A stretch of DNA of 64,000 nucleotides from Henningerozyma blattae CBS 6284 (taxonomy: Eukaryota; Ascomycota; Saccharomycetes; Saccharomycetales; Saccharomycetaceae). The DNA is taken from the NCBI RefSeq assembly GCF_000315915.1, contig NC_020186.1, forward strand, positions 1,054,001 through 1,118,000, read 5' to 3'. The notes beneath the pieces are model-generated. The model made no database searches. It saw nothing but the letters and a program-made list of their open reading frames with translations, and was not told the origin of the DNA. Both the position numbers and the translations under genes were made by a program. Shown piece by piece: positions 52,452-63,127 of this stretch (its first letter is position 1; each line of letters opens with the position of its first letter).

Positions 52452-55436
52452 TTATACTTCAATAACGTTTTGTTCTTGTAGATTATTATTTTCCAAATGA
52501 ATTTCAACATCATTTGGTTCTTCGTTATTTTGTTGTTGATGATGCTTTTCATGATACTCTTGGTGGTCAACAACTGGTGTACCATTGATCTCTTCATAAT
52601 GAGCTTCATAATGAACCTCATGACTTTCCTCATAGTATTGATTATTAACTTCTTTTTTTTCTTGTCTTTGGATTTCTGCTTCATGCTGTTCATCAAATTG
52701 TATTTGATTTTCAGCCTTACGTTGTTCAGATTCACGTTTCTCAGCTTCACGTTGTTCAGATTCACGTTGCTCAGCTTCACGTTGTTCAGATTCACGTTGC
52801 TCAGCTTCACGTTGTTCAGATTCACGTTGCTCAGCTTCACGTTGTTCAGATTCACGTTGCTCAGCTTCACGTTGTTCAGATTCACGTTGCTCAGCTTCAC
52901 GTTGTTCAGATTCACGTTGCTCAGCTTCACGTTGTTCAGATTCACGTTGCTCAGCTTCACGTTGTTCAGATTCACGTTGCTCAGCTTCACGTTGTTCAGA
53001 TTCACGTTGCTCAGCTTCACGTTGTTCAGATTCACGTTGCTCAGCTTCACGTTGTTCAGATTCACGTTGCTCAGCTTCACGTTGTTCAGATTCACGTTGC
53101 TCAGCTTCACGTTGCTCAGCTTCACGTTGTTCAGTTTCACGTTGTTCAGTTTCACGTTGCTCAGTTTCACGTTGATCAGCAGCTTCATTTTGCTCTTCAC
53201 TTTGACCTTGGTTTTCACCTTCAGGTTGTTCTTCGACTTCTCCTTGGAGTTCATCTTGACGTTGTTGTTCTTCAAGATGCTTTTGGATCTCAGCTTGACG
53301 TTGCTGTTCTTCAAGCTGTCTTTGAAGCTCTACTGCACGTTGTCTTTCTTCAAGCTCTTTTTGAACTTCAGATGCTATTCTTTCTTGCTCAATTTTTTTT
53401 TGGTTTTCTACTTCATCTATATGCTGTTTAACTAAAGCTTGTAGTTCAGAATATTGAGACCTTTGCTGTTCTTGTTTCTTAAGTTCTTCTTCAGTAGGTG
53501 GTTCCATTGGTATCTCATCTTCTTTCGATTGTTCAACGGTATTATGAACATCTCTATAATAAATTTCTTGTGTATCAAAATTTCCAGTAGGTGAAGGATC
53601 ATGCACACCACCTGGGTTAAGTATTGAGCTGAAACTTGCGGTAGCCAATGTATCCTGTTCTTCTGTAGTAGTTGCTTCCACTGATTCGGAGTCTTGCATC
53701 CTAGAACGACGTTCCAACTCTTTTTTATCTATCGTAACAACTGATTCCATGATTACTCTACCAATGGAATCATAAGTTCTTGAAATTGTCATTCCTGACT
53801 TATCAGTAGTTTGCTTTACTACATAAGAGTTATCTTCTAAGAACTTTAGTCTTCTCAATTCTTCTTGCTTTTCTTTTTCTTTCAAACGTTCAAGTTTTAA
53901 ATTCTCATACGCATCGATTTTCTTTTGGGCAAATTGATATAAGGCTTTATCATTATCACTCAATGTATCAATAAAATCTTCTTTATGAAATAAATTATCC
54001 ACACGATTATCATGAGCTAATGATTGTAAGAAAAGCGCGTTACAAAAGAAATCAGTTTCCCAAGAATGATCAGTGGATTGATCACAATCACAATTATTTT
54101 GAACAAAAATGTCATTTTGTACAGGGCAAGCATTAAATGGAACATGATGATAACCAATACCATCGAATAAATGAATTTCTGATCTATCTAACATCAATAG
54201 AGCACCTAAGGAATGAACTGGTGCATCCCCCCATCTTTCATAATAAAACCCACCAGCTTTATCTAAGAAGTTGAAATAAGCCTGATAAGCTTCACCTCTA
54301 ACAAAATTTAAATCTACAATTTCGAAATTTGACCAAAAATGACATAAATTATAATTTTCCTCACCGTCAAGAACGAAATTCATTAGATTATTTGGATTAA
54401 TATATTGAGAGAATTTTTCAGTAAATTCAATAATAGTATACCATAATGATGGAATAGTTTCTAAATATTCTCTTACAGATAAAATAAAACCATATTTTTT
54501 CTTATTTACTCTCATAAATTTGAAAATATCATAAGGGATATCACACATAACTTGAATATCTGAGTCAATTCTCCAAGAATAATCATATTGCTTCAATAAA
54601 GGATGTCTGTAAATTAAACCGGATTGGAAACGGCACATGTGTCTATAAGTAGTAGAGCCACCATAAATGATATTGTCACTCACCATTTGATCAATACATG
54701 ATTGATAAGCTTCTGGATCTATCCATTCAGGAATAGACCAATATTCTTTTGGAATTTTACCATAGAAAGTCTTCCCTGAAACAGCTTCAGAAGTTTCTTT
54801 TCTAAAATCTTCAGTAAAATCATCATCATTTAAGAAAACCCAATCATAATGATATCTATTATTAAAATGTGATTCAATGTTTTCGATTGTATGCAACATA
54901 TTTGCTAAATCAGAATTTCTAACAAGTGTCACTAATGCAGCTCTTTCATGTTCACAATCATCAATTGGATGAGTAACATTTTGTAAAACATCTAATTCTG
55001 GGAATATATAATCTGTAGGCCTTACATATGGTTTACAACTTCTTGATGGATTTGAATTTTTTGAGAAATTAAACCAAGAAATTGGATCATAAAATATGAA
55101 AGAATAAAGAATAGCAACAAGGGCAATAAGAATTGCACTGCTGAAACTAGTCGAATTTGAGGTTGAGATATCTTTTGGGCGTGAAGTTGGAGATTTTTTC
55201 AACCTAGAGACTGGTGTCTCTTTTGAATCTGAGATTAATGGCTCTTTCGAATCTGTTTTTACAGTGTCTCCAGTCAATGGTGATTCCTTTTGTTCATTAT
55301 TTATTATGGTAGAGATATTATCCTTCTTCAAAACTTCATCATTTTCAGTAACTTCTTGTGTAGTATCTTGTATAATTACAGGTTCTTCATCGAGAAGAGA
55401 TTTCTTCTCATTAGTTATTGGGCTATCTTCAACCAT
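52452..55436 (-). CDS. GT15 (Kre2/Ktr-type) mannosyltransferase with long [10 protein letters not shown] repeat tail
   Basis: Type II Golgi mannosyltransferase of family GT15, with an unusual C-terminus. I start at ATG 55436 (994 residues); the frame extends to a TTG upstream. There is a long cytoplasmic region (about 1-98), a signal anchor at about 99-117, and a catalytic domain at about 125-460 with [56 protein letters not shown] (probable catalytic Glu372) and [15 protein letters not shown]. Normal family members end soon after the Cys-rich block (NNCDCDQ). Here another 500 residues follow: charged helical sequence, then about 754-901 of pentapeptides EQRE(A/S/T), then an acidic Gln/His-rich end. 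The tail should lie in the Golgi lumen. The nearest S. cerevisiae member is unclear, so I give no symbol. Confidence 0.9.
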   Translation of the reverse strand: MVEDSPITNEKKSLLDEEPVIIQDTTQEVTENDEVLKKDNISTIINNEQKESPLTGDTVKTDSKEPLISDSKETPVSRLKKSPTSRPKDISTSNSTSFSSAILIALVAILYSFIFYDPISWFNFSKNSNPSRSCKPYVRPTDYIFPELDVLQNVTHPIDDCEHERAALVTLVRNSDLANMLHTIENIESHFNNRYHYDWVFLNDDDFTEDFRKETSEAVSGKTFYGKIPKEYWSIPEWIDPEAYQSCIDQMVSDNIIYGGSTTYRHMCRFQSGLIYRHPLLKQYDYSWRIDSDIQVMCDIPYDIFKFMRVNKKKYGFILSVREYLETIPSLWYTIIEFTEKFSQYINPNNLMNFVLDGEENYNLCHFWSNFEIVDLNFVRGEAYQAYFNFLDKAGGFYYERWGDAPVHSLGALLMLDRSEIHLFDGIGYHHVPFNACPVQNDIFVQNNCDCDQSTDHSWETDFFCNALFLQSLAHDNRVDNLFHKEDFIDTLSDNDKALYQFAQKKIDAYENLKLERLKEKEKQEELRRLKFLEDNSYVVKQTTDKSGMTISRTYDSIGRVIMESVVTIDKKELERRSRMQDSESVEATTTEEQDTLATASFSSILNPGGVHDPSPTGNFDTQEIYYRDVHNTVEQSKEDEIPMEPPTEEELKKQEQQRSQYSELQALVKQHIDEVENQKKIEQERIASEVQKELEERQRAVELQRQLEEQQRQAEIQKHLEEQQRQDELQGEVEEQPEGENQGQSEEQNEAADQRETEQRETEQRETEQREAEQREAEQRESEQREAEQRESEQREAEQRESEQREAEQRESEQREAEQRESEQREAEQRESEQREAEQRESEQREAEQRESEQREAEQRESEQREAEQRESEQREAEQRESEQREAEQRESEQREAEKRESEQRKAENQIQFDEQHEAEIQRQEKKEVNNQYYEESHEVHYEAHYEEINGTPVVDHQEYHEKHHQQQNNEEPNDVEIHLENNNLQEQNVIEV
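52741..53100 (-). repeat. 12 identical 30-bp minisatellite units inside the GT15 gene
   Basis: Twelve exact copies of a 30-bp unit, each made of two 15-bp halves encoding EQREA and EQRES. Diverged copies flank it on both sides (about 52711-52740 and 53101-53175, the latter with 15-bp periodicity and Thr in the variable position). Because the period is a multiple of three, several frames stay open across it on both strands; these are shadows. Confidence 0.97.
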
Positions 55437-56719
55437 TATCGCCTGAATTGTTGAATATTTAATTTTCAATTCTTTCAAAAATTGCTTGGCTATCCTTTTT
55501 TTGAGGAAAAAAAATAGAAAAATATATCGAGTTACAAATCAAGCTTATTTTAATACTTTAACAAAAAAATATATATATTAATCGAACTCTCCTAGGATCT
55601 TCTAGCGCAGGACCACGTAGATCTTACAGGGATTTGTATAATCCCGAAAGATTTTCAAGAAATTCTAGGAACAAAGCAAGCAGTAAAGACAGAGTGAAAA
55701 TAATATTCAAATAGAACATAGCTTTATATAAAGTTTTTACCTAAAATGGAGAGTATAAAATTAATAGGAATATATATATATTTAAAAAAAAAGTCAAGTT
55801 TGCCAGATAAGCCAAATCCATATACAAGAGTAGTTACTTATTCGGCTAAGATTTGCTTCTGGCACAAATTGGTAGCAATAGAGAGGGATATGCATAATAA
55901 AAAATATTTGAATATTATTTAGAGGAGAGTAGAGCAACGGAAGCAGTAAAATGGCGCTTTTTAGTAGTTGTAGTAAAATATTTTCAACGAGAATTTATCA
56001 ATTTAGGAAAGTGTCCCTCCCCCCGAATCTCTAAACAGTTTTCTCCTAAACTTACATGTATGGTAGAACATAATAGGGCTATAAGATTAATGGTGATCTG
56101 TTCATTTTGGACTATATTTTGTGGCAACAAAGAAGAGAAAATTGCTTCATACAAACAAGCGTGAGTTTTCTGTAACAAGCATATAAACAGTTAAAAACAT
56201 TTATTTATTTTAGACAAAGCACCCTTCAACCCCATTATTTGATATTTTTTTTTTAATTTTTCATTCGATACAACCTTTTCTCTAGAACATGGTAGAACCG
56301 GTAGTAAAAAATGACTATGTGAGGGTTGAGTTAATTTAGTAGGGAGTGTTACCTGACGTGTCTTTTTTTAACCAATTAGGATGAAGTTTTTTTTTTTTCA
56401 ATTGCCATGACTTTTTTGATTTTATGTTCTCAAAATAGAACAAAATTGCAGTTGCCAAACCTTTTTTCCTATTAACTAAATAGGAAAATATTGTTGTTAT
56501 CTTTTTTTTTTAACTGAAAAATTATGTTTCGGTGATAGCCGGGTTACTTTTTTGTCTAATTTTTTTTTTAACTTACAGGCTCATGGGTATTCAGGATTCC
56601 AAAATCTGCTGGTCACGTTGTAATACTCATAGGTATATTAAAGTCAATAAATAAATTGAATTGAATAAGTAGTATTCTAGTTGATGATTGGAAATTTCCA
56701 TCATTTCATTTTTTTTCCC
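55437..56719. other. Spacer between the GT15 gene and the Zn2Cys6 gene
   Basis: 1.28 kb between two minus-strand genes, holding the GT15 promoter and the 3' end of the transcription factor. It is AT-rich with several T-runs (56250, 56390, 56500, 56560). No frame or RNA gene is called. Confidence 0.55.
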
Positions 56720-58675
56720 TTACGTGATGCATGAGAAATCATCATATGCAATTGAATTTACTGCATCCTTACATCTTTCCAATAATCTTAACCGTTCTGT
56801 AAAACGTGAAGCTAAACGAACGTAACGTGTAGTGAAACCTGTTAATAAAGTATAAAATTGCTTTAAGAAAAACTCTTGTTGTAATTTAATGGATATGAGC
56901 CCTCCAACATAAAGAGTCCAAATCAAAATGGTTCCAGTGATTTCTGCGTCTTGTGGTAGCCCATCCCATAATTGTAAAAGTGTTTGTATCTTTGGCGCTA
57001 TAGCTGTCATTGGATCATTGATGAAAAATGCTTTAATGTATAGAGATATTGTTAAAATTATTATATTTTGCGAAGATAAAAGAAGTGTCCTTGTAGTTTC
57101 ACCTTGTATATTTGATAGAGTGGATTGAGTTTCATTTGACGCTATACAAGTCTCTAATTCAGTTAAAATATCTTTACCAAAATGTTTTAATTCTGAATGA
57201 GTAGAACTTGATATTTTCNNNNNNNNNNNNNNNTATGATGCCACCGATAAGAATATTTTGTTTTTTTCTAGATGATAAATCTTGTAAATGATTTTTTTCA
57301 AAATTGGGAACATATTAACCATATAACCTGAAAGACAAATGAATTTGTTACCTACTAACCAAAATTTTCTATAATTTAAATTTTTGTTATTAAACAGGTA
57401 TTTCAAATATATTTCATTGGAAATGGACCCTCCATTATCACAAAAGATCCAATCCAAAATTTCTGAACCACAAATAAATGTCTTGATGAAATAAAAAGAA
57501 TTGATTAGATTGACATCTTTATGCTTGGGTTTGGATAATTTATATAAATCTTCAGTGAATTTCAAAAGCCTTAACAATTCATTAATATGTCTTCTCCAAT
57601 TGAAATTATCATTATAATTGTTTGCCTTATAAAGGAAAATAGCGAAATTAGACAGGAGCATAAAATCCATAGTATCATTAGAAGATGTGATTATGTTTAA
57701 ATTGTTTGTTGTCATGGATTGATGAAACAAAGCTTGTGTGAATTTCTGGCATACCTCCAAACTGGGTAATCGAATGTATCTATCCCAAACGTTGGATAAA
57801 CTCGTGTTACCTTGGGATTGATAAACAGATTTCAAGAAACAGGCTGCCAAGTTTACGATAAAAGTGGTATGATTATGGAAAATAGAATTGAAATTGAGTA
57901 AAATTTCGTGGAAAATGGTATTTGGTAAGAGGTTGAATGTATCGTTTCTTAAAACATACCCTACGACATCCCAACAGAACCGAACAAGGATCTCATCTGC
58001 CAAGTCTAACGAGTTGAGAATATTTAAATGTTCTACAGTAGGTGGTGGAGAGTTTTCCACAACATACTTGATAGGATCATTCTTGAGAAGTGTTTCCAAT
58101 GTAAGCTCCCGAAGGAACGAAGGGTCATGGAGTGTCGTAGAGGTATCAATGGATGATGTTTGAAGATGAGTTTGTAATAGTTTTCGTCGTGTATTCCAAG
58201 TGAAATTCAAGACTGTGAGAAGATGAATATCGGAATCAATGAAAAATTTTGAGACGTCAAAGAGAAAAGTAGAAGTGTCATGAGTATGTGATTGTTCATT
58301 TTGGATCCAATCTTGAACAAACGCTCCTAACGTTGAGGGAGTCTTGTTAAAATTGTTGTGCTGAACAAAAGTGATATCTTTGGAAACTGGTTCTGCAGTT
58401 GCTGTCGCCGCCGTATTAGAAGTAGTAGTTACTGGATTAACCACTGCTGCGGGTGTATTTGTTTGATTTAAAAAACTCTCATTATTATACAGATGAATGA
58501 TCTTGGCCTCTGTACGAGATTGATACACACATGCCAGCTTAAGTCTTGTACAACGAGTACACACTGGTTTAACCTCGTTACACTTCGTATGAGCCTTTTT
58601 GCATTGCAAACAACCTTTCCTAGAATAATTTTTGTTACCGCGTCGCCTGACGACGGAAGCTTTCTGAGGACTCAT
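56720..58675 (-). CDS. Zn2Cys6 fungal transcription factor, with 15-N sequence gap
   Basis: Fungal binuclear zinc-cluster regulator of about 651 residues. The DNA-binding motif is N-terminal, residues about 18-50: CLQCKKAHTKCNEVKPVCTRC..LKLAC gives the expected Cys-X2-Cys-X6-Cys...Cys-X2-Cys-X6-Cys. A basic KNYSRKG precedes it, as in Lys14/Uga3-type factors. The remainder is a helical fungal transcription-factor middle region, without further motifs that I recognise. Fifteen N (57219-57233) interrupt the sequence but keep the frame. I cannot assign an orthologue or target pathway. Confidence 0.88.
   Translation of the reverse strand: MSPQKASVVRRRGNKNYSRKGCLQCKKAHTKCNEVKPVCTRCTRLKLACVYQSRTEAKIIHLYNNESFLNQTNTPAAVVNPVTTTSNTAATATAEPVSKDITFVQHNNFNKTPSTLGAFVQDWIQNEQSHTHDTSTFLFDVSKFFIDSDIHLLTVLNFTWNTRRKLLQTHLQTSSIDTSTTLHDPSFLRELTLETLLKNDPIKYVVENSPPPTVEHLNILNSLDLADEILVRFCWDVVGYVLRNDTFNLLPNTIFHEILLNFNSIFHNHTTFIVNLAACFLKSVYQSQGNTSLSNVWDRYIRLPSLEVCQKFTQALFHQSMTTNNLNIITSSNDTMDFMLLSNFAIFLYKANNYNDNFNWRRHINELLRLLKFTEDLYKLSKPKHKDVNLINSFYFIKTFICGSEILDWIFCDNGGSISNEIYLKYLFNNKNLNYRKFWLVGNKFICLSGYMVNMFPILKKIIYKIYHLEKNKIFLSVASXXXXXXKISSSTHSELKHFGKDILTELETCIASNETQSTLSNIQGETTRTLLLSSQNIIILTISLYIKAFFINDPMTAIAPKIQTLLQLWDGLPQDAEITGTILIWTLYVGGLISIKLQQEFFLKQFYTLLTGFTTRYVRLASRFTERLRLLERCKDAVNSIAYDDFSCIT
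57219..57233. other. Sequence gap of 15 N
   Basis: Unresolved bases inside the zinc-cluster gene. The frame is kept on both sides, so the true length there is either 15 or differs by a multiple of three. Confidence 0.99.
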
Positions 58676-58802
58676 TAGTTTTAGTTCTACTTCTAATCAT
58701 GCCTTGACGTGGACAGGCTCGATATTAATAACCACACGACCTGACGTCTACTAAAAATAAAAAAAAATATTAAAAAAACAACCAAAATCCAGGGACCATC
58801 AA

Positions 58803-58804
<2 letters not shown>

Positions 58805-58836
<32 letters not shown>
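58805..58836. repeat. TA dinucleotide microsatellite
   Basis: About 16 TA units, located 130-160 bp upstream of the zinc-cluster gene start. Confidence 0.9.
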
Positions 58837-58838
<2 letters not shown>

Positions 58839-59019
58839 ATAGATACACATATATACAAACACAGTAATACACCAATACATCGAAACATTAACATATATAT
58901 ATATTATACATAAATCTCTATCGTTCGAACGTCGAAACATCCCTGGATCAAATTGGCAAAAATAACGAGCACAAGACGGCATGGTAAATGAATGTTTCCG
59001 CATTAGGAAATCGCCCATT

Positions 59020-59290
59020 ACAACACGGCCGATGCGGCCCTGACTGCGCCGGCGATGCCACCAGATCTTGCCGACACAATGCCACCCCGCCGCGCGTCAC
59101 CCGGCCAGATCTTCCCAAAACGGAAACACCCCCGGGCGTAGATCTAGGCTGACTACTGGAAACGGATATGCTTTCCGACGAGGCCGAGACGGGATATGAC
59201 CGTATCCGAGTCACTGGCTGAGCCATGTGCCGATATTTCCTTATAAGTGCACAATCCCGACAGGTTTTTGAGGTTCCACGGAACACCCGT
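59020..59290 (-). promoter_or_regulatory. GC-rich, CGG/CCG-dense block upstream of Zn2Cys6 gene
   Basis: This block stands out from the AT-rich surroundings. It carries a dozen or more CGG or CCG triplets, the half-sites of zinc-cluster factors, including inverted arrangements CGG-N9-CCG (59163-59177) and CGG-N7-CCG (59190-59202). It lies 340-620 bp upstream of the zinc-cluster gene, so control by itself or by another zinc-cluster factor is possible. Confidence 0.45.
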
Positions 59291-60039
59291 TAGGTCATGA
59301 CACGTGATGTGTTTTAGAAAACGTGACGCGATATGACGTGAATTACGTAATTAAGGACTGCGTGTTTGATTTTTCCTGTTGATATGGTAAAAGATTATAG
59401 ATAACAGTAATACGAGAGAAATCTAAGAATGAGGAGGCAAAATCTGTCTTCAGGAAGGTATTTCCTCTTTGGATGCAAATAGGATATGAATGAATTGCTG
59501 TTTTGGAATCGGGACATGGTCAGATATTTGTCTGTTTTAGGAAATTGTGGCGCATGTATGGAGTTACCCTAAACGGACCAATCTACATGTAGACGAGGTT
59601 TCTTTTTTTTTCTTTCATTTTTATCGTACATCTGGACATTCCTTGCCTGGTAATTGGAATATGGGTGTCATAAATTCTGAAATTAATCTGAATATTAGTA
59701 AGCAAAACTCTGGAGGCGCCACGAAATATATATACATAAATAGGTATATATACACACTTACGCACACAGATATATTTATATACAAGTTATGTTAGACAAC
59801 TTAAATAGCTATAAATATGTTTGAGAGGGAAAAACTAATAACAAAAAAATATATATAAATAAAATAAATATAACTCCCATGGAATAAGAAGAGACAAAAA
59901 AAAGATAGTAATATTAAAGTGTAAAAAACCAAAAAAAAGTAATGAATGAATCTATATCTACGACAGCATAACAATAATAAATAAGGGAGACGAAGAAGAA
60001 GGTAAAAATTTTTTTAGAAATAAGAATGTCATCAATTGT

Positions 60040-61827
60040 TTAGAAATATCTTTCCACATAATTCAAAATGATTTTTCTACGTGCCAATAGGGCAGACACT
60101 TCCATTCTACGTTGTTTATCAGCCCAATTGTGTGCCTGTAATAGGACCAATAAGAAGAATTCTTCAATGATCATGGTAGGGGTGTTACAAATCAATTGAC
60201 CCATGGTACTCCATCTCATACCGGAAGCGGCACAAATTAAACCGACAATAACGGCAATGGACACATAGACACTGAAAGTAGTAGAACAGAAATAGTTCAT
60301 GGTTTTGGAGATTCTATACCCGATAGATTTCATGTTTCTGTCGAATTCTTGGTAACGGTATTCCTCGGGACATGTGATTCCAACTAATTCCATCAATTCG
60401 ACATCTGCATTAGCTACCAACTCAAATTGTTCTTCTTCAGTTCTCATTATTCTGAAATAGACGTTTCTAATGACAAACCCATCCAGGAAACCCATCAAAC
60501 CAGTGTAAGTACCAATAATTAACCACCAATCATCGTCCCAATGTAAGGTATTACCAATACCAACCCAAACAGCAAAAGCTACTATGGTAATGATAATACC
60601 AAACCCAGTACCGATGACATCGGCGTAAGTATCAATATGTTTTTCAGACCAACTTCTCTTTTGTTCAGGAACTTCAATCACTGGGTTAGGTGTATGGAAA
60701 TCATTGAAGTAATTTCTTAATTTCAAATCAATCATTCTATCGACATCATAAACCGACGACAAATATCTACCGATGAAAATATCATGTCTTGCTCTAATGT
60801 TTTGTAAGAAAGTCGAGGAAATCAATAATGCCACTGCAGTAGCAGTATTGATATACATTTGCCAAGTGTTGCTGAATTTTTGTAGACGTGGATTTTTACC
60901 CGTCGTTTCACCAGTGTATGGAGGGTTATTACCAGCATTTGATGGGATAACACCACATGCAATCCAAACGATAACACCTAGCCAATAAATGATGATGAAA
61001 TACAAAGAACCCTGCCATTCACTAGAAAGAGTAGCCAATTTATCATACCAAGTTTCCATGGGGATATCACCAGCCATATCAGATTCATTTAATTCCAAGT
61101 TCAACATATCTTCTTCATTGACAGTTTCATCGTCTTGTTCTTCAGAATTTTTCCTTCTTAGAATAAATTCTTTGAAAGCCAATAAACGAGATCTTAAACT
61201 TGCACAGACAAGAACTTGTTCATGAGTACTCATCAATTGTTGACGCATCAATAAAGTATCCCAAATGTAACATTGAATGGATTGACCATCTTGCATAACA
61301 ACTTGCCAAACGTCAGGAGCTCTATAGACACCACCCAAGACAATCCAAATAATTAAAATAGTCCACATTAGAATAAACATGGCTTGAGAACCGGCAAAAT
61401 AAACCAACTTGTCCAAAGTCTTATCAGTCAACCCCTTTTCCAAACCAGTGAACCCAATAGAACTTGTAATGTCACCTTTCTTGTGAACCATAACTTCAGC
61501 TATTTGGAAATTCTTGGTAGTGTTATCGGAATCCGATGAAACTGACATAGTTTCATCCACATTGATATTACTCTTCTTGTCATCAAATTCATCTTCACTG
61601 TGACAAATAACTCTTTCAGAATGCTCTTCTTTTTCATGAACTGTATATTGGATTTGTTCCTTATTATCATCACTTTCTACAAATGCTACGGTATTATCTT
61701 CGACATTACTGTCACTGGAAGTCAGATTAGGATTAATATCATGTCCTTCGTATGCAATCAAAGGTGCTCTATGGAAGATGGCAGGTCTTTGACCTGGGTT
61801 ACTGAAGAATTCTAAAAACTTCCCCAT
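60040..61827 (-). CDS. FET4: Low-affinity iron/divalent metal transporter Fet4
   Basis: Plasma-membrane low-affinity transporter for Fe(II), also Cu and Zn. The 595 residues (552 in S. cerevisiae) match over the full length: MGKFLEFFSNPGQRPAIFHRAP at the start, WQVVMQDGQSIQCYIWDTLLMRQQL, NNPPYTGETTG, WQMYINTATAVALL, LQNIRARHD, TGLMGFLDGFVIRNVYFRI and the C-terminal TPTMIIEEFFLLVLLQAHNWADKQRR. An acidic N-terminal extension near 40-105 is longer than in S. cerevisiae. Several membrane spans are evident. Its upstream region carries a hexanucleotide array and several YRCACCCR (Aft1) matches, consistent with the iron control known for S. cerevisiae FET4. Confidence 0.96.
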   Translation of the reverse strand: MGKFLEFFSNPGQRPAIFHRAPLIAYEGHDINPNLTSSDSNVEDNTVAFVESDDNKEQIQYTVHEKEEHSERVICHSEDEFDDKKSNINVDETMSVSSDSDNTTKNFQIAEVMVHKKGDITSSIGFTGLEKGLTDKTLDKLVYFAGSQAMFILMWTILIIWIVLGGVYRAPDVWQVVMQDGQSIQCYIWDTLLMRQQLMSTHEQVLVCASLRSRLLAFKEFILRRKNSEEQDDETVNEEDMLNLELNESDMAGDIPMETWYDKLATLSSEWQGSLYFIIIYWLGVIVWIACGVIPSNAGNNPPYTGETTGKNPRLQKFSNTWQMYINTATAVALLISSTFLQNIRARHDIFIGRYLSSVYDVDRMIDLKLRNYFNDFHTPNPVIEVPEQKRSWSEKHIDTYADVIGTGFGIIITIVAFAVWVGIGNTLHWDDDWWLIIGTYTGLMGFLDGFVIRNVYFRIMRTEEEQFELVANADVELMELVGITCPEEYRYQEFDRNMKSIGYRISKTMNYFCSTTFSVYVSIAVIVGLICAASGMRWSTMGQLICNTPTMIIEEFFLLVLLQAHNWADKQRRMEVSALLARRKIILNYVERYF

Positions 61828-61910
61828 TTTTTTTTTAAATAAAGATGTAGTGCTTAATTACGATTTCAATCTTTTGCGTTTGCGTTAGCGTTAGTGTTTG
61901 CTTTTGCTGT

Positions 61911-62079
61911 TGCTTTTGCTTTTGCTTTTGCTTTTGCTTTTGCTTTTGCTTTTGCTTTTGCTTTTGCTTTTGCTTTTGCTTTTGCTTTTGCTTTTGCTTT
62001 TGCTTTTGCTTTTGCTTTTGCTTTTGCTTTTGCTTTTGCTTTTGCTTTTGCTTTTGCTTTTGCTTTTGCTTTTGCTTTT
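61911..62079. repeat. TTTTGC hexanucleotide array (about 28 copies) in FET4 promoter
   Basis: Perfect TTTTGC repeat, preceded by diverged copies (TTTGCG, GTTAGC) from about 61870. It lies about 85-250 bp upstream of the FET4 start codon. Frames of Lys-Ala or Phe-Ala/Leu repeats across it have no ATG and are not genes. Confidence 0.97.
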
Positions 62080-62275
62080 ATTTTATGTTCTTGATGTAGT
62101 GATAAAGGGGGATATTCTCGTATTAAATTGTTTAAACAACTCACTGTTATATATGGATTATGAACGTTAAAATAGAGGTTATCGATATATTTTAATCAAG
62201 TCTTGTTAAGGTGCAATATACAAGCACAAAATACTTGAACGAATGAAAAGCAAGTGAGTTATTAAACCGGGCAGT

Positions 62276-62283
62276 TGGGTGTA
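62276..62283 (-). promoter_or_regulatory. Aft1-type site
   Basis: The minus strand reads TACACCCA, matching the iron regulon consensus YRCACCCR, about 450 bp upstream of FET4. Confidence 0.45.
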
Positions 62284-62314
62284 CAAACGATGGTTAATGC
62301 CTTGGCAGGATCTT

Positions 62315-62322
62315 TGGGTGTG
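62315..62322 (-). promoter_or_regulatory. Aft1-type site
   Basis: The minus strand reads CACACCCA, matching YRCACCCR, about 490 bp upstream of FET4 and 39 bp from the previous site. Confidence 0.45.
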
Positions 62323-63026
62323 AACACATTAATGTAAACAAGAACTAGAAGTGCAAAATACTAGAATTCAAAGTTGCAAGAGAGCAAGAAGATTCAGATA
62401 CAACCATTAACTCAGGCCAACCGCTGTCTTCTAAATGCTAGCTATCCAAAAACAGATGGTGCAATTCTCTATAACAGGAAGTCTGAGACTCTGACATTTT
62501 TTCGACATATAAAACAAAACATACAGAAACTTTCAAAACCCAAAAGACCTTTTACAAGAATTGAACATGTAGGAACTCACTTGCCTAGAAGATAGAATTT
62601 GCTATAGACATCCAAGCATAATGGTTTTCTTTTTTCTTGTTTTACCTATAATAACTACCATTATAGTTAAAATTATTATAGTTAATAACCTCATGACCTA
62701 TATAGGTCACCCCGCCCCCCCCCCATCAGTCCTGGCCATTCATAGTCATTCGCAACTATTTAGGCGCTAAATGGCCCAATTACACCAGTTTTTTCAACAA
62801 TATGACCCACCATGTTTCCTGTGGATACCCCAGAGAACCATCCGTACAAAATGGAGGTGCAGTATATACGCTTTTGGAATGCCCTTTAGATGTGTCCCGA
62901 TCTGGAAGTAGAAAGGTGAAGTTCCATTTCCGGTAGTCCGTTCCGATTGGGGTGAGGTCTAGCCCGATCTGGTCAAGATATATAGCCGCTGGCCTGATTG
63001 ACATTCATGGTCTAGAATTTCCTCAG

Positions 63027-63034
63027 TGGGTGCG
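63027..63034 (-). promoter_or_regulatory. Aft1-type site (distal)
   Basis: The minus strand reads CGCACCCA, matching YRCACCCR. It is 1.2 kb from FET4, so it could equally serve a gene beyond the window. Confidence 0.3.
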
Positions 63035-63119
63035 ACACGTCCGAAAGGGGTACTATGTGCGTGATAGCGCCGGTTAATGCTGCGACACAAAAGTGGGTGT
63101 CACTAATCCCAGAGGAGCA

Positions 63120-63127
63120 TGCACCCA
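63120..63127 (+). promoter_or_regulatory. Aft1-type site (distal)
   Basis: TGCACCCA, the commonest form of the Aft1 core, 1.3 kb from FET4. A further CACCC core lacking the last consensus base lies at about 63094. Confidence 0.3.

Larger units (their letters stand above)
58676..60039. other. Promoter of the Zn2Cys6 gene / FET4 3' flank
   Basis: It contains a TA microsatellite, a 270-bp GC-rich block with many CGG/CCG triplets (59020-59290), a CACGTG-type site near 59303, and AT-rich flanks. Frames over the GC-rich block (for example 58948-59286, minus) lack family features and are not called. Confidence 0.55.

Noticed and set aside
52436..53435. Long frames of [10 protein letters not shown] (minus) and [10 protein letters not shown] (plus) repeats
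   Set aside because: They are shadow frames of the 30-bp array inside the GT15 gene; a period divisible by three keeps other frames open.
58948..59286. 112-codon minus-strand frame in the GC-rich block
   Set aside because: Open because of local GC content; no family features, and it overlaps probable promoter DNA.
61866..62170. Lys-Ala, Phe-Ala and poly-Leu frames over the TTTTGC array
   Set aside because: Translations of a microsatellite; the minus-strand frame opens with GTG and has no ATG.
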